Below, one piece after another: positions 15,882 to 24,569 of a stretch of 64,000 bases of DNA. Within the stretch, counting starts at the first letter, position 1. Every line of letters starts with the position of its first letter. The stretch spans positions 95,900-159,899 of the forward strand of contig JADJVF010000012.1 of the NCBI GenBank assembly GCA_016716705.1. The letters run 5' to 3'. Source of the stretch: Holophagales bacterium (GTDB taxonomy: Bacteria; Acidobacteriota; Thermoanaerobaculia; UBA5066). Position numbers and translations under genes: made by a program. The notes below the pieces were generated by a model. The model was not told where the DNA came from, ran no database searches, and worked only from the letters and a program-made list of their open reading frames with translations.

Positions 15882-16471
15882 CACGCCCTCCCCGGCATGA
15901 GGGCGCGAGTGGCGTGGGCGAGGGCACCGCCCAGCTCCATGAGCGCCTTGCGGCGTCCCGGGTCGACGACGTTTCCGTCGGAGTCGAACGCGTCCGCCGC
16001 CTTCGGGAGGGAGACCTGGTCGGGAAGGACGACGACGCCGATGTTCCCCAGGATCATGCGGACCGATGCCAGGCCCCGGATCCCGCCGAGGGCCCCCGTC
16101 GAGGCGGAGCAGAGGGCGGCGACCTTCCCCTTGAAGCACTCGAGGGGCTTCTCGCCCGGCGCGGTACGGGAGACCCAGTCGAGGACGTTCTTCATCGTCC
16201 CGCTGACGGCCGAGTTGTACTCGGGGCTGGCGATGAGGAGCCCGTCGGCGGCCTTGAAGAGCTCCTTCAGCTTCAGGGCGCTGGCGGGAATGCCATCTGA
16301 GGCCTCGAGGTCGCCGTCGTACGGGGGAACGGGGAAGTCGCGCAGGTCGATCCTCGTGACGTCCGCGCCGGCAGCACGGGCGCCATCGGCCGCGACGGAG
16401 AGGATCTTCCTGTTGAAGGAGCCGGTCCTGAGGCTTCCGGCGAAGGCGAGGATACGGGGGACGTCGCTCAT
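15881..16471 (-). CDS. NADPH-dependent FMN reductase (flavodoxin-like)
   Basis: 196 residues from ATG 16471. Flavodoxin-like motifs: phosphate loop F-A-G-S-L-R-T-G-S-F-N-R near residue 9 and S-P-E-Y-N-S-A-V-S-G-T-M-K-N-V-L-D-W near residue 82, diagnostic for the NADPH-dependent FMN reductase/ArsH/chromate reductase group. It reduces free flavin or quinones/metal oxyanions with NAD(P)H in the cytosol. It is translationally coupled to the downstream thioesterase. A specific substrate is not inferable. Confidence 0.88.
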   Translation of the reverse strand: MSDVPRILAFAGSLRTGSFNRKILSVAADGARAAGADVTRIDLRDFPVPPYDGDLEASDGIPASALKLKELFKAADGLLIASPEYNSAVSGTMKNVLDWVSRTAPGEKPLECFKGKVAALCSASTGALGGIRGLASVRMILGNIGVVVLPDQVSLPKAADAFDSDGNVVDPGRRKALMELGGALAHATRALMPGRA

Positions 16472-16509
16472 GGGCCCTCCGGGCGAACCGGATGATACCG
16501 GCGGGGTCC

Positions 16510-17979
16510 TCAGTGGCGGCTCTTCGACCGCTCCCGCTGACGCGCAGCGGAACGGGGTGGCGGCGTCTTCTCCCGATGGGCCGGACCGCCCTCGGCCGGG
16601 CGAGTGAAGCCGCGCCGCCGGAGGAGCTCCCAGGCCCGTTCTTCCAGCAGGGCCTGCGGGACCGGTTTCGGGAGGAGGTCGGCGGCCCCGGACTGGAGGG
16701 CGAAGGCGTGCAGCGCGCGGTCGGGATGGGAGGCGAGGAGGAGGACCGGAATGTGTGCCGAGCGCGGGGTCGACTTCAGGATTCGCGCGACGTCGAAGCC
16801 GTCCAGGCGGGAGAGCCGCGCGTTCATCAGGACGAGATCGACCTGGCGCGAGAGGGCCGTCTCCAGGGCCTCCTCGGCGGTCGTCACCTCGAGCGTCCGG
16901 CAGCCGGTCATGCAGAGGGCCGTGGCGAGCTTGAGGAGGTCGCGGACGTCCTCGTCGACGACGAGGACGACGGGCGGGCGCCGGCGCGGCCGCGTGACCA
17001 CCACCGTTCTCGGCGCCTCGGCCCTCTGGGCCGAGCGGGACTCTCGCGGCAGGATGATGGAGTCGATCGCGACCTCCACCTCGCGCAGAAACGCCTCGGC
17101 CTCCGGGAGGATGCGGCCCTCCGAGAGGGGAGCGGCTGGGCCGGTGCTGCAGAGGGCGAGAGCGTCGTCGAGCTCGAGCGCCGAGGCGAACCGGTCCTCG
17201 CGCTTCCTGGCGAGGACGCGCGTCAGGACGGCGAAGAGATCCGGCTCGAGCTCCGGGACCAGCTCCCTGATGTCGGGAAAAGGCTCGTTCACGTGCTTCA
17301 TCGCCGTCGCGACGGGCGATTCGCCCTGGAAAGGGGTCCGGCCGGCGAGCATCTCCCAGGCGATGATGCCGATGGAGTAGAGGTCGGCCCTCTCGTCGAG
17401 CGCTTCTCCGAGCGCCTGCTCGGGCGACATGTACTGGGGCGTCCCGAGAAGAACCGAGGCCATCGTCAGCCCCGGCTCCCACGACCCGCGCGCGAGGCCG
17501 AAATCCAGGATGACCGCCGCGCCCTGCCGGTCGACGATGACGTTCTGCGACTTGAGGTCGCGGTGGAGGATCTTCAGCCGGTGGATGGCAGCGGTGCCGC
17601 GCGCGATCTGCCGGACGATCGGGACGGCCTCGGCCGCGGGGTAGCGCTGGCGTTTTCCGATCAGTGTCCAGAGGTCTTCGCCGTCGATCAGCTCCATCGT
17701 GATGAACGGGTAGTCGCCCGCGATGCCGTAGTCGTACATCCGGGCGACGTTCGGGTGCTTGATCTTCCGGTTGAGGGCGACCTCGCGCTTGAAGCGCGCC
17801 AGGAGCGCGTTCTCGTCCCGTTCCAGGTTCGGCGAGAGGACCTTGATGGCGACGGTTTCCTCGAGCTCCCGGTCGAACGCCTTGAAGACGACGCCGATCC
17901 CGCCGTGACCGAGCGTCCCGGTCCACTCGTAGCGCGGGAGGAGCTCGAAGAAGCGCCTTCGAAACGACTCGACCTTCAC
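16510..17979 (-). CDS. Ser/Thr protein kinase with a C-terminal degenerate receiver domain
   Basis: 489 residues, GTG start. The kinase domain (about 18-280) has L-G-H-G-G-I-G-V-V-F, V-A-I-K-V-L, H-R-D-L-K-S-Q-N, D-F-G-L-A and S-P-E-Q. After a linker, residues 345-460 form a receiver (V-V-L-V-V-D-E-D), but the phospho-acceptor Asp is replaced by Asn (D-L-V-L-M-N-A-R-L-S-R-L-D-G), while the Lys of L-P-K-P-V remains. It can therefore hardly be phosphorylated and may be a docking or pseudo-receiver module. No membrane segment is visible, so the protein is cytosolic. It lies 18 bases downstream of the TolB-like lipoprotein gene and is likely co-transcribed with it, a pairing common in kinase-rich bacteria. 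Confidence 0.88.
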   Translation of the reverse strand: MKVESFRRRFFELLPRYEWTGTLGHGGIGVVFKAFDRELEETVAIKVLSPNLERDENALLARFKREVALNRKIKHPNVARMYDYGIAGDYPFITMELIDGEDLWTLIGKRQRYPAAEAVPIVRQIARGTAAIHRLKILHRDLKSQNVIVDRQGAAVILDFGLARGSWEPGLTMASVLLGTPQYMSPEQALGEALDERADLYSIGIIAWEMLAGRTPFQGESPVATAMKHVNEPFPDIRELVPELEPDLFAVLTRVLARKREDRFASALELDDALALCSTGPAAPLSEGRILPEAEAFLREVEVAIDSIILPRESRSAQRAEAPRTVVVTRPRRRPPVVLVVDEDVRDLLKLATALCMTGCRTLEVTTAEEALETALSRQVDLVLMNARLSRLDGFDVARILKSTPRSAHIPVLLLASHPDRALHAFALQSGAADLLPKPVPQALLEERAWELLRRRGFTRPAEGGPAHREKTPPPRSAARQRERSKSRH

Positions 17980-17997
17980 ACGACCCCTTCCGCGGGG

Positions 17998-19811
17998 TCA
18001 GGGCGACGCGGGGGTCGCCGGGCCGCCATCGAGGAGATAGACCTGCCCGCGCGTCTCGGCCTGTTCGTAGACGATCCGGTCGCCCTTCGGGGACCAGGAG
18101 GGGTAGCGGATGTAGACGTCGAGCCGGGTGTTCTCGGTCAGCCGCTTCTCCTCGCGTGAGCGCCTGTCGATCCACCAGAGGTTCCACGTGTCGTCGCGGT
18201 AGCCGGCGAAGGCGATCCGGCGGCCGTCGGGGGAATAGCTGAAGGCCCAGGAGAGGCCCCGTTTCTCGTTGAGGAGCTCGGGTGTTCCGCCCGCCGAAGG
18301 CATGACGCCGATGAAGATGTCGTCTCCCCGCCGCACCTCGAGCGCGAGCTCCTTTCCGTCCGGAGACCAGCACGGGTAGCCGATGAACTCCCGGTCGAAG
18401 GTCAGCTTCTGCTGGGTCTGCGTCGTCAGGTCGGCCATCCAGGTGTTGATGGTGATGCTGTCCCTCTTGCTGTGGTAGGCGATTCGCTTTCCGTCGGGGG
18501 AGAGGCGGATCGAGATCGCGTCGGAGAGGTCGATCGGAAGCTTGCGGAACGTCCGCGTGGCGATCTCGAACTCGTAGGCGTTGAACTTCCCGCCGTCCCT
18601 GTCGGAGAAGCAGAGAATCCTCTTCCCGTCGGGATAGAAGTCGTTTCCGTACTCGACGGCCGGACCCTCGATCATGGGCCGCTGGTGTCCGCCATCGGCA
18701 TCCATGAGCCAGACGTCGTTCGATCCTCCGGGTGGAATCCACCCGAACGCGATCGTGCTGCCGTCCGGCGAGAAGATCGGCCAGGTCGCCCGCCCGTCGC
18801 CGGCCGTGAGCACGGCAGGCGGCCCGGACGGCAGGCCGGTGGCCGCGTCGAGGGGCAGGCTCCAGATCGACGCCGTCGTCGTCAGCTCGCTCCACGCGAG
18901 CTTTCGTCCGTCGGCCGAGAAGCTCGGGCTCCGGGGGACCTCGGCGCGGACCGCCGTGGCGGCTTCGGCGGGGCCCGTCACGGTCCGGCCGCCGTCGCCG
19001 AGCGGAAGGCGGTACAGGGCGTAGCTTCCCTGTTCGTTCTGCGCGCCGAACCAGAGCGCCTTCCCGTCGGGCGAGACCCGCGGCTCATAGACCTTCGTCC
19101 CGGCGTGGAGCCTCACGAGGTCGGTCCCGTCGGGCTTGACCGACCAGATCTCCGCCTGCGAGAGGCGCGGCTCGGAGTTGACGAAGTAGAGACGGCTGCC
19201 GTCGGGGGACCAGGTGGGGGGGGCGCCATGCCCGCCCCTCGGGTTGCCGGCGGTCGTCACGCTGAGGGCCGACCCGCCGTTGGCGCCGACGATCCAGATC
19301 GTCGAAGGAGACAGCCCCGGCGCCGCGGTGGCGGCGACGTCGGTGAGGGGCGTCGACTGGAATGCGACCCGCTTTCCATCGGGCGAGAAGGAGGGCGCGA
19401 CCCGAACGCGGCGAGGAGCCGCGGCTTGCCGCCGGCGGCCGGGGCGACCCAGAGGCCGCCGCGGTCCTTGGAGTGGAACGCGATGAGGTCGCCGTCGGGG
19501 GACCAGGCCGGATGGACGTTGTTCTTGCCGTCCCGCGTCAGGGGCCGCCCGGGGCCTCCCTGGAGGGGCCGAACGTGGATCTCGAGCTTCCCGTTGGACA
19601 TGACCGCCGTGGCGAGGTCGTTGCCGAGCGGCGAGAGCGCCGGGAAGAGCTCGAGGGCGCTGATGCTTCCGAGGGGCTTCGGCGTGCCGGAGGGCGGAGG
19701 GGTGGGATGGGAAGGTCGTGCGCCGCAGCCCGAGTCCGCGACGACGATCGCAACTACGAGAGCCGCGAGGGAAAGCCTCGACCTGCCCGAAGAGGTGGCA
19801 CCGTTTTTCAT
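17998..19811 (-). CDS. TolB/WD40-like beta-propeller lipoprotein, one frameshift
   Basis: From ATG 19811 the first about 135 codons carry a signal sequence with a lipobox-like A-D-S-G-C and propeller blades (A-W-S-P-D-G-D-L-I-A-F). The frame breaks near 19402-19412; adding one base continues as R-V-A-P-S-F-S-P-D-G-K-R-V-A-F and runs to the stop at 17998. The repaired protein is 604 residues with many S-P-D-G-x-x-I/L-A/Y-F repeats (PD40 units), forming one or two propellers on the outside of a membrane. Such proteins often act as scaffolds or sensors next to Ser/Thr kinases, as here. Confidence 0.78.
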
Positions 19812-19903
19812 CAGCGACCCGGGAGGATCTTAGCCCGATGGCGGAAAGTCTGGGAACGGCGTGCGCCGGTCCCGTTCGACCTTCCAGATGAGAAACTGGC
19901 GAG

Positions 19904-21103
19904 ATGGCAGTACGGCCCTGCAGATGGTGGGCGTTCGACGCACGGGAGACCGCGAGCGTCGCACTGGCCGCGATCGTGGCCCTTCTCCTCTCCAGCGCCG
20001 CCTGCCGTTCCGCCGCGACGAGCACGGCTCCCCTCGAGAGCGTCTCCGTCGTCGTAGGGCCATACGTCGGAGACGTCGGTCCCGACCGGTTCCGCATCCT
20101 CTGGGAGACGTCCGACCCCGTTCCGACGCACCTCTCGTGGGGTGCCGAGCGGGACTGCCCTACGGCTATCGAAACAGCAGAGCCTGTGACGCGTCACGAC
20201 GTCCTCGTCTCGGGGCTTCGGCCGGACACCGTCTACTGGTATCGGCTCGAAATGGACGGGGGGGGCAGAGAGTCCATCCCGGTCCGCACGCAGCCGGACA
20301 CGCCCCGGCGAATCCGGGTGGCCGTCGTCGGAGACACCCACGGTACGGGCGGCGTCCACGCCCGCATCGTCGGGGAGATCCTCCGGGAGAACCCCGATCT
20401 CCTGGTGCACACGGGGGATCTCTCGCTTCGTCCCGGCAAACGCGAGGGCAACGTCGAGAGGGAGTTCTTCCGTGTCGAGGGGCCCCTGCTGCGCTCGGTC
20501 CCGATCTATCCCGTCCTGGGAAATCACGACGGAAACGGGTCCCGCTTCGTCGAGCTCTTCGTCCGTCCTCACGGTGTCGGCGAGGCGACGTACTACCTCG
20601 TCCGGTGGGGGACTCTCGCCCTCGTCGCGCTCGACACGAACGAATCGGTGGAGGCCGGCAGCACGCAGGGCCTCTGGCTCGCCCGGACGCTCGAATCCCT
20701 GGCAGGAGACGCCGGAGTCGTGTTCCGGGTCGTCGCAATGCACTGGGGCCCTTTCGAATCGGGTTCCGGGCACGGGTCGAACCTGGAATCGCGGGAGGCC
20801 CTCGTTCCGCTCTTCGAGCGGTATGGCGTCGATCTGGTCTTCTCGGGTCACGACCACGTGTACGAACGGGGCACGGTCCGCGGCGTCCGTTACGTCATGA
20901 CCGGGGGTGGCGGCGGCGGTCGCAGGAAGCCGCACGAGGTCCTCGGGGACAGCTGGACCGAGGCCTCCTCGTCGGCGCCCCACCACTGCCTGGTCGAGAT
21001 CGACGGGCGAGAGCTGCGTTTCACGGCCCGGGAGGCGGGAAGCGGCCGGATCCTCGACGAGTTCCACGTCGTCAAGGACCCGGCGCTGAGAGGGAAACGA
21101 TGA
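19904..21103 (+). CDS. Lipoprotein metallophosphoesterase, purple-acid-phosphatase-like
   Basis: 399 residues. The N-terminus has a hydrophobic segment with lipobox-like S-S-A-A-C, so it is probably membrane anchored. Residues about 50-125 form a fibronectin-III-like domain typical of purple acid phosphatases (L-R-P-D-T-V-Y-W-Y-R-L). The phosphoesterase core shows V-V-G-D-T-H-G, H-T-G-D-L-S, L-G-N-H-D-G, A-M-H-W-G and S-G-H-D-H-V-Y-E-R, supplying all expected metal ligands. It releases phosphate from organic or condensed phosphates outside the cytoplasm. Its stop overlaps the start of the histidine kinase gene (ATGA), linking a phosphatase to the two-component pair that precedes the phosphate block. 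Confidence 0.88.
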   Translation: MAVRPCRWWAFDARETASVALAAIVALLLSSAACRSAATSTAPLESVSVVVGPYVGDVGPDRFRILWETSDPVPTHLSWGAERDCPTAIETAEPVTRHDVLVSGLRPDTVYWYRLEMDGGGRESIPVRTQPDTPRRIRVAVVGDTHGTGGVHARIVGEILRENPDLLVHTGDLSLRPGKREGNVEREFFRVEGPLLRSVPIYPVLGNHDGNGSRFVELFVRPHGVGEATYYLVRWGTLALVALDTNESVEAGSTQGLWLARTLESLAGDAGVVFRVVAMHWGPFESGSGHGSNLESREALVPLFERYGVDLVFSGHDHVYERGTVRGVRYVMTGGGGGGRRKPHEVLGDSWTEASSSAPHHCLVEIDGRELRFTAREAGSGRILDEFHVVKDPALRGKR

Positions 21104-22998
21104 CCGAGACGGAATTGAAGGCCGGCGAATGGCGGCTCTTGACGATGGGGCTCTCTTCGAGAACGGCGGAGGCGCTGGCGAGGACGGTCGCCGGACCGTC
21201 GGGGCGGCTTCCCGTCATCGTCGACGTCACCTCCTGGAGCGAGTCCGAGCTCGAGGGTTGCCGGTGCGGATCCGAGGACGTCATCGTCGTCGGAACGGGG
21301 GGAGACGCGAGACGCGTGGAGCGAATCCGCGCGTTCCGAGCGCGCCACCCCGGCGTCCCCGCTCTCGCGAGGGTCCCGAAGAACCGGCCGGCGGAGGCCC
21401 TCGAGATGCTGCAAGCCGGCTTCCAGGAGGTCTTCTCCGACGTCTCCGGCTTCCGCGCGTCGCTGGAGCGGGCCCGGGCGCGGATGGCGCCTCTCCGCGG
21501 GACCGGGAGCGAGACCGTTGCCGGCCCTTCTACCGAAGGTCCGGAGCGGCCGCTCGAGAACGTCGTTCCGAACGTGTTCGACTGGATCTACGTCGTCGGA
21601 ATTGGTGAGGACGGCCGGATGGGCTTCGAGACCGTGAATCCGCCGCTGAACGCCGGGGTAGGGTTCCTGAGCTCGGAGCTGGCCGGACGGAGCGTCGAAG
21701 AAGGACTCGCGGGACCGAGCGCGGGGCAGCTCGTCGCGCACTTCGAGCGCGTCCTCGGGGAGGGCCTCCCCTTGCAGTTCGAGGAGGAGCACGTCGTCGC
21801 CGGGAAGGTGCGGGCCTTCCAGACGATCCTGACGCCCGTCCGGAACAAATGGGGGCGGATCCACCGGATCGCCGGGATCTCGAGGGACATCACGGCCCTC
21901 AAGGAGGCGCTCTCTGCCTTGCGTGCGAGCGAGGAGAGACTGAACCACGCCCTCGAAGGGACCCAGCAGGGGCTCTGGGACTGGGACCTGGGCACGGGGA
22001 AGGTCTACCGGAGCCCCCGCTGGTTCGGGATGATCGGCCTGCCGCCCGGCGGCATCGACGACTCGTTCGATGCCGGCCTGAAGCTGATTCATCCCGACGA
22101 CCGCCGGCAGCTCGAGTCCGCCATGAGCGCGCATCTCGAGGGCCGCGTGCCCCGCTTCGAGGCCGAGTACCGGCTCCGGGCGAGGAGCGGGGAGTGGATC
22201 TGGGTCTTCGACGCGGGCAAGGTCGTCGCCTGGGGCTCCGACGGCCGGCCGTCGCGGGTGGCGGGAATGTGCACCGACATCACGGAGCGGCGCCGCGCCG
22301 AGGAGGCGCTCCGCGCCCTCGTCGGCGGTGTCGTCCACGAGATCCGCAACCCGGTCTACGGGATCTTCATCAACCTCGACGCGCTCGAGGCGACGTTCGG
22401 GGAGGAGCCCCGCTACGGCTCGTTCGTGACGGCCCTCCGGGAAAGCGCCCAGAGGATCGCGAGCCTCGTGAACGACCTGCGTGACTACGGGGAACCGCGG
22501 ACGCTGAACCCCGAGCCGCATCTCGTCCGGGACCTCGTCGAGAACGCCGTGCAGGCGTGCGAGAAGCTCGCGGCCGACAGGTCGTGCCGCGTCGCCGTCG
22601 AGCTCGAGGACCCCTCGCTCCTCCTCCCGCTGAACGGGCGGCGGATGCACCAGGTCTTCCGGAACCTCCTCGAGAACGCCCTCCTGCATTCCCCGCCGGG
22701 GGGCACGATCCGGCTCGACGTCCGCAAGGCTTTCGCGGACGGCTTCGACTGGTGGACGTTCGCGGTGGCAGACTCGGGAAACGGCTTCGACGCGGAGACC
22801 CTCTCGCGCGCGTTCGAGCCCTTTTTCACCCGGCGCAAGGGTGGAACCGGGCTCGGGCTCTCCATCGTCAGGCGCGTCGTCGAGGAGCACGGCGGAAGTG
22901 TCGAAGCGGCGAACCGGCCGGAGGGAGGGGCGTGTGTGACGGTCCGGCTCCCGGCTCCCCGGACGCGGACCGGGATCCTGGAGGCGGAACGTGGCTGA
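21100..22998 (+). CDS. Soluble PAS sensor histidine kinase with an N-terminal pseudo-receiver-like region
   Basis: 632 residues from ATG 21100. Residues 1-130 resemble a receiver fold without a phospho-acceptor (D-V-I-V-V-G, R-I-R-A-F-R-A-R-H-P-G-V-P, L-Q-A-G-F-Q-E-V-F-S-D). A PAS-like segment (about 150-270) and a clear PAS-PAC domain (about 285-405, ending G-M-C-T-D-I-T-E-R-R-R) follow. The H-box is V-V-H-E-I-R-N-P-V-Y-G; the ATPase domain has N-L-L-E-N-A, D-S-G-N-G and G-G-T-G-L-G-L-S-I-V. No membrane span is visible, so it senses a cytosolic cue. It overlaps the NtrC regulator gene by 8 bases and is surely its partner. Confidence 0.9.
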   Translation: MTETELKAGEWRLLTMGLSSRTAEALARTVAGPSGRLPVIVDVTSWSESELEGCRCGSEDVIVVGTGGDARRVERIRAFRARHPGVPALARVPKNRPAEALEMLQAGFQEVFSDVSGFRASLERARARMAPLRGTGSETVAGPSTEGPERPLENVVPNVFDWIYVVGIGEDGRMGFETVNPPLNAGVGFLSSELAGRSVEEGLAGPSAGQLVAHFERVLGEGLPLQFEEEHVVAGKVRAFQTILTPVRNKWGRIHRIAGISRDITALKEALSALRASEERLNHALEGTQQGLWDWDLGTGKVYRSPRWFGMIGLPPGGIDDSFDAGLKLIHPDDRRQLESAMSAHLEGRVPRFEAEYRLRARSGEWIWVFDAGKVVAWGSDGRPSRVAGMCTDITERRRAEEALRALVGGVVHEIRNPVYGIFINLDALEATFGEEPRYGSFVTALRESAQRIASLVNDLRDYGEPRTLNPEPHLVRDLVENAVQACEKLAADRSCRVAVELEDPSLLLPLNGRRMHQVFRNLLENALLHSPPGGTIRLDVRKAFADGFDWWTFAVADSGNGFDAETLSRAFEPFFTRRKGGTGLGLSIVRRVVEEHGGSVEAANRPEGGACVTVRLPAPRTRTGILEAERG

Positions 22999-24340
22999 GC
23001 CGAAGATCCTCCTCATCGAGGACGACCCCGCCGTTCGTCACGGCATGGCCGCCTTCCTCCGCGCGAGCGGCCTCGACGTGGACGAGGCCGACACGTGCCA
23101 GAAGGCGCTCGAGCGCTTCCGCGCCGTGGGCCACGACATCGTGGTGGCCGACTACAGCCTGCCCGACGGCACGTCGCTCGACATCCTCCCACAGATCAAG
23201 AAGCTGAGCGAGGAGACTCCGTTCGTCATCCTCACGGCCCACGGCTCGATCGACCTCGCGGTCCGTGCGATCAAGGACGGCGCCGAGCAGTTCCTCACGA
23301 AGCCGGTCGAGTCGAAGGCCCTCCTCGTTCTCCTGCGGCGCCTCATCCAGCAGCAGCGTCTCCGCAAACGCCAGGAGGTCGTGGCCCGGACCCAGCCGGG
23401 GATGCTCGACCCCTTCGTCGGGACGAGCCCGCAGATCCGCCGTCTCGACGAGCGGGCGGCGCTGATGCTCGAGTGGGACAGTCCCGTCCTCATCCTGGGC
23501 GAGACCGGCTCGGGGAAAGGGGTTCTCGCGCGCTGGATTCACGCGCACAGCCCCCGCCGGGAGGAGACCTTCGTCAACCTCAACTGTGCGGGGCTGACGC
23601 GGGAGCTCCTCGAGTCGGAGCTCTTCGGCTACGAGCGCGGCGCGTTCACCGGAGCGGTGAACCCGAAGCCCGGAATGCTCGAGGTCGGCCACCGCGGCAT
23701 CGTCTTTCTCGACGAGATCGGGGACATGGACCCCGCCATCCAGCCCAAGCTCCTGAAGGCCCTCGAGGAGAAGACCTTCCGTCGCCTCGGCGACGTGAGG
23801 GACCGGCACGTCGACATACGGCTGATCGCCAGCACGAACCTCGACCTCGAGGAGATGGTGCGGACCAAGAAGTTCCGCGACGACCTCTACTACCGGATCA
23901 GCACGCTGACGCTTCGCATCCCGCCCCTCCGGGAGCGGCCGGAGGACATCCTCGTCCTCGCCGGGAACATCCTGGGGAGCGTCTGCGGGCGCATGGGGCG
24001 CCCCGTCGCCCGCCTGACTCCCGACGCCGAGACGCTCCTGACGCGCTACCCGTGGCCGGGGAACATCCGGGAGCTCGCCAACGTCCTCGAGCGGTCGATG
24101 ATCCTCGTCAAGGGCGACGTCCTCGACGCCGCCGGCCTCGGGCTCGACCCGGTTCCGCAGCTTCCGGCGCACGGCGACGGACAGCTCCTGACGATGAAGG
24201 ACATGGAGCGGATGCACGTCGAGCGCGTCCTCGCGCGGACGAGCGGGAACGTGACGGAGGCTGCGGCGATCCTCGGGATGGCGCGGCGGACGCTCTACGA
24301 CCGGATGAAGAGCCTCGGTCTCAGCACCGGGAAGGACTGA
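22991..24340 (+). CDS. NtrC-family sigma-54-dependent response regulator 1
   Basis: 449 residues, GTG start overlapping the kinase gene. Receiver residues 1-120: I-E-D-D, V-V-A-D-Y-S-L-P-D-G, L-T-A-H-G and L-T-K-P-V. AAA+ domain: Walker A G-E-T-G-S-G-K-G, sigma-54 contact loop G-A-F-T-G-A, Walker B I-V-F-L-D-E-I-G, arginine finger region R-L-I-A-S-T-N, and W-P-G-N-I-R-E-L. A Fis-type HTH ends the protein (V-T-E-A-A-A-I-L-G-M-A-R-R-T-L-Y-D-R). It activates sigma-54 promoters from upstream sites. A strong candidate target is the promoter at 24450-24465 directly downstream. Confidence 0.95.
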   Translation: MAEPKILLIEDDPAVRHGMAAFLRASGLDVDEADTCQKALERFRAVGHDIVVADYSLPDGTSLDILPQIKKLSEETPFVILTAHGSIDLAVRAIKDGAEQFLTKPVESKALLVLLRRLIQQQRLRKRQEVVARTQPGMLDPFVGTSPQIRRLDERAALMLEWDSPVLILGETGSGKGVLARWIHAHSPRREETFVNLNCAGLTRELLESELFGYERGAFTGAVNPKPGMLEVGHRGIVFLDEIGDMDPAIQPKLLKALEEKTFRRLGDVRDRHVDIRLIASTNLDLEEMVRTKKFRDDLYYRISTLTLRIPPLRERPEDILVLAGNILGSVCGRMGRPVARLTPDAETLLTRYPWPGNIRELANVLERSMILVKGDVLDAAGLGLDPVPQLPAHGDGQLLTMKDMERMHVERVLARTSGNVTEAAAILGMARRTLYDRMKSLGLSTGKD

Positions 24341-24344
24341 GCGG

Positions 24345-24369
24345 ATCCCCGCACTGCGGTGTGCGGGAT
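24345..24369. promoter_or_regulatory. Inverted repeat between regulator 1 and the sigma-54 promoter
   Basis: ATCCCCGCAC (24345-24354) pairs with GTGCGGGAT (24361-24369), with one bulged base. It begins 4 bases after the regulator stop and lies about 80 bases upstream of the sigma-54 promoter, a usual place for an NtrC-type binding site; it could also act as a terminator stem, though no T-run follows. Confidence 0.45.
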
Positions 24370-24449
24370 TCCGCGCCTCCTGGCGGAGGGTGCGAACGGC
24401 AGGGGCCGCAAAAGGCGTCTGTTGAGCGGGTTCGTTGCGATGCAGCAGG

Positions 24450-24465
24450 TGGCTCGCCGATTGCA
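24450..24465 (+). promoter_or_regulatory. Sigma-54 (-24/-12) promoter of the polyphosphate/pyrophosphate operon
   Basis: TGGCTCGCCGATTGCA matches the consensus TGGCACG-N4-TTGCA at 15 of the defined positions except one, with the invariant GG and GC exactly 10 bases apart. It lies 105 bases before the ATG at 24570 and 110 bases after an NtrC-type regulator gene. Transcription would begin near 24477. Confidence 0.7.
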
Positions 24466-24569
24466 ATCACTTCGTCGATTCGGGGTTTTCCGGGGCCCGA
24501 GGACATCCGGAGCCGCGAGAGACCGAGTCCGCCCGGAATTCCGGGCGAGAGTCGCGAGGAGGGATTGGA

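Noticed and set aside
15408..16139. Longer N-terminus for the PaaI thioesterase
   Set aside because: It lies inside the FMN reductase gene; ATG 15881 gives a normal hotdog protein with ATGA coupling.
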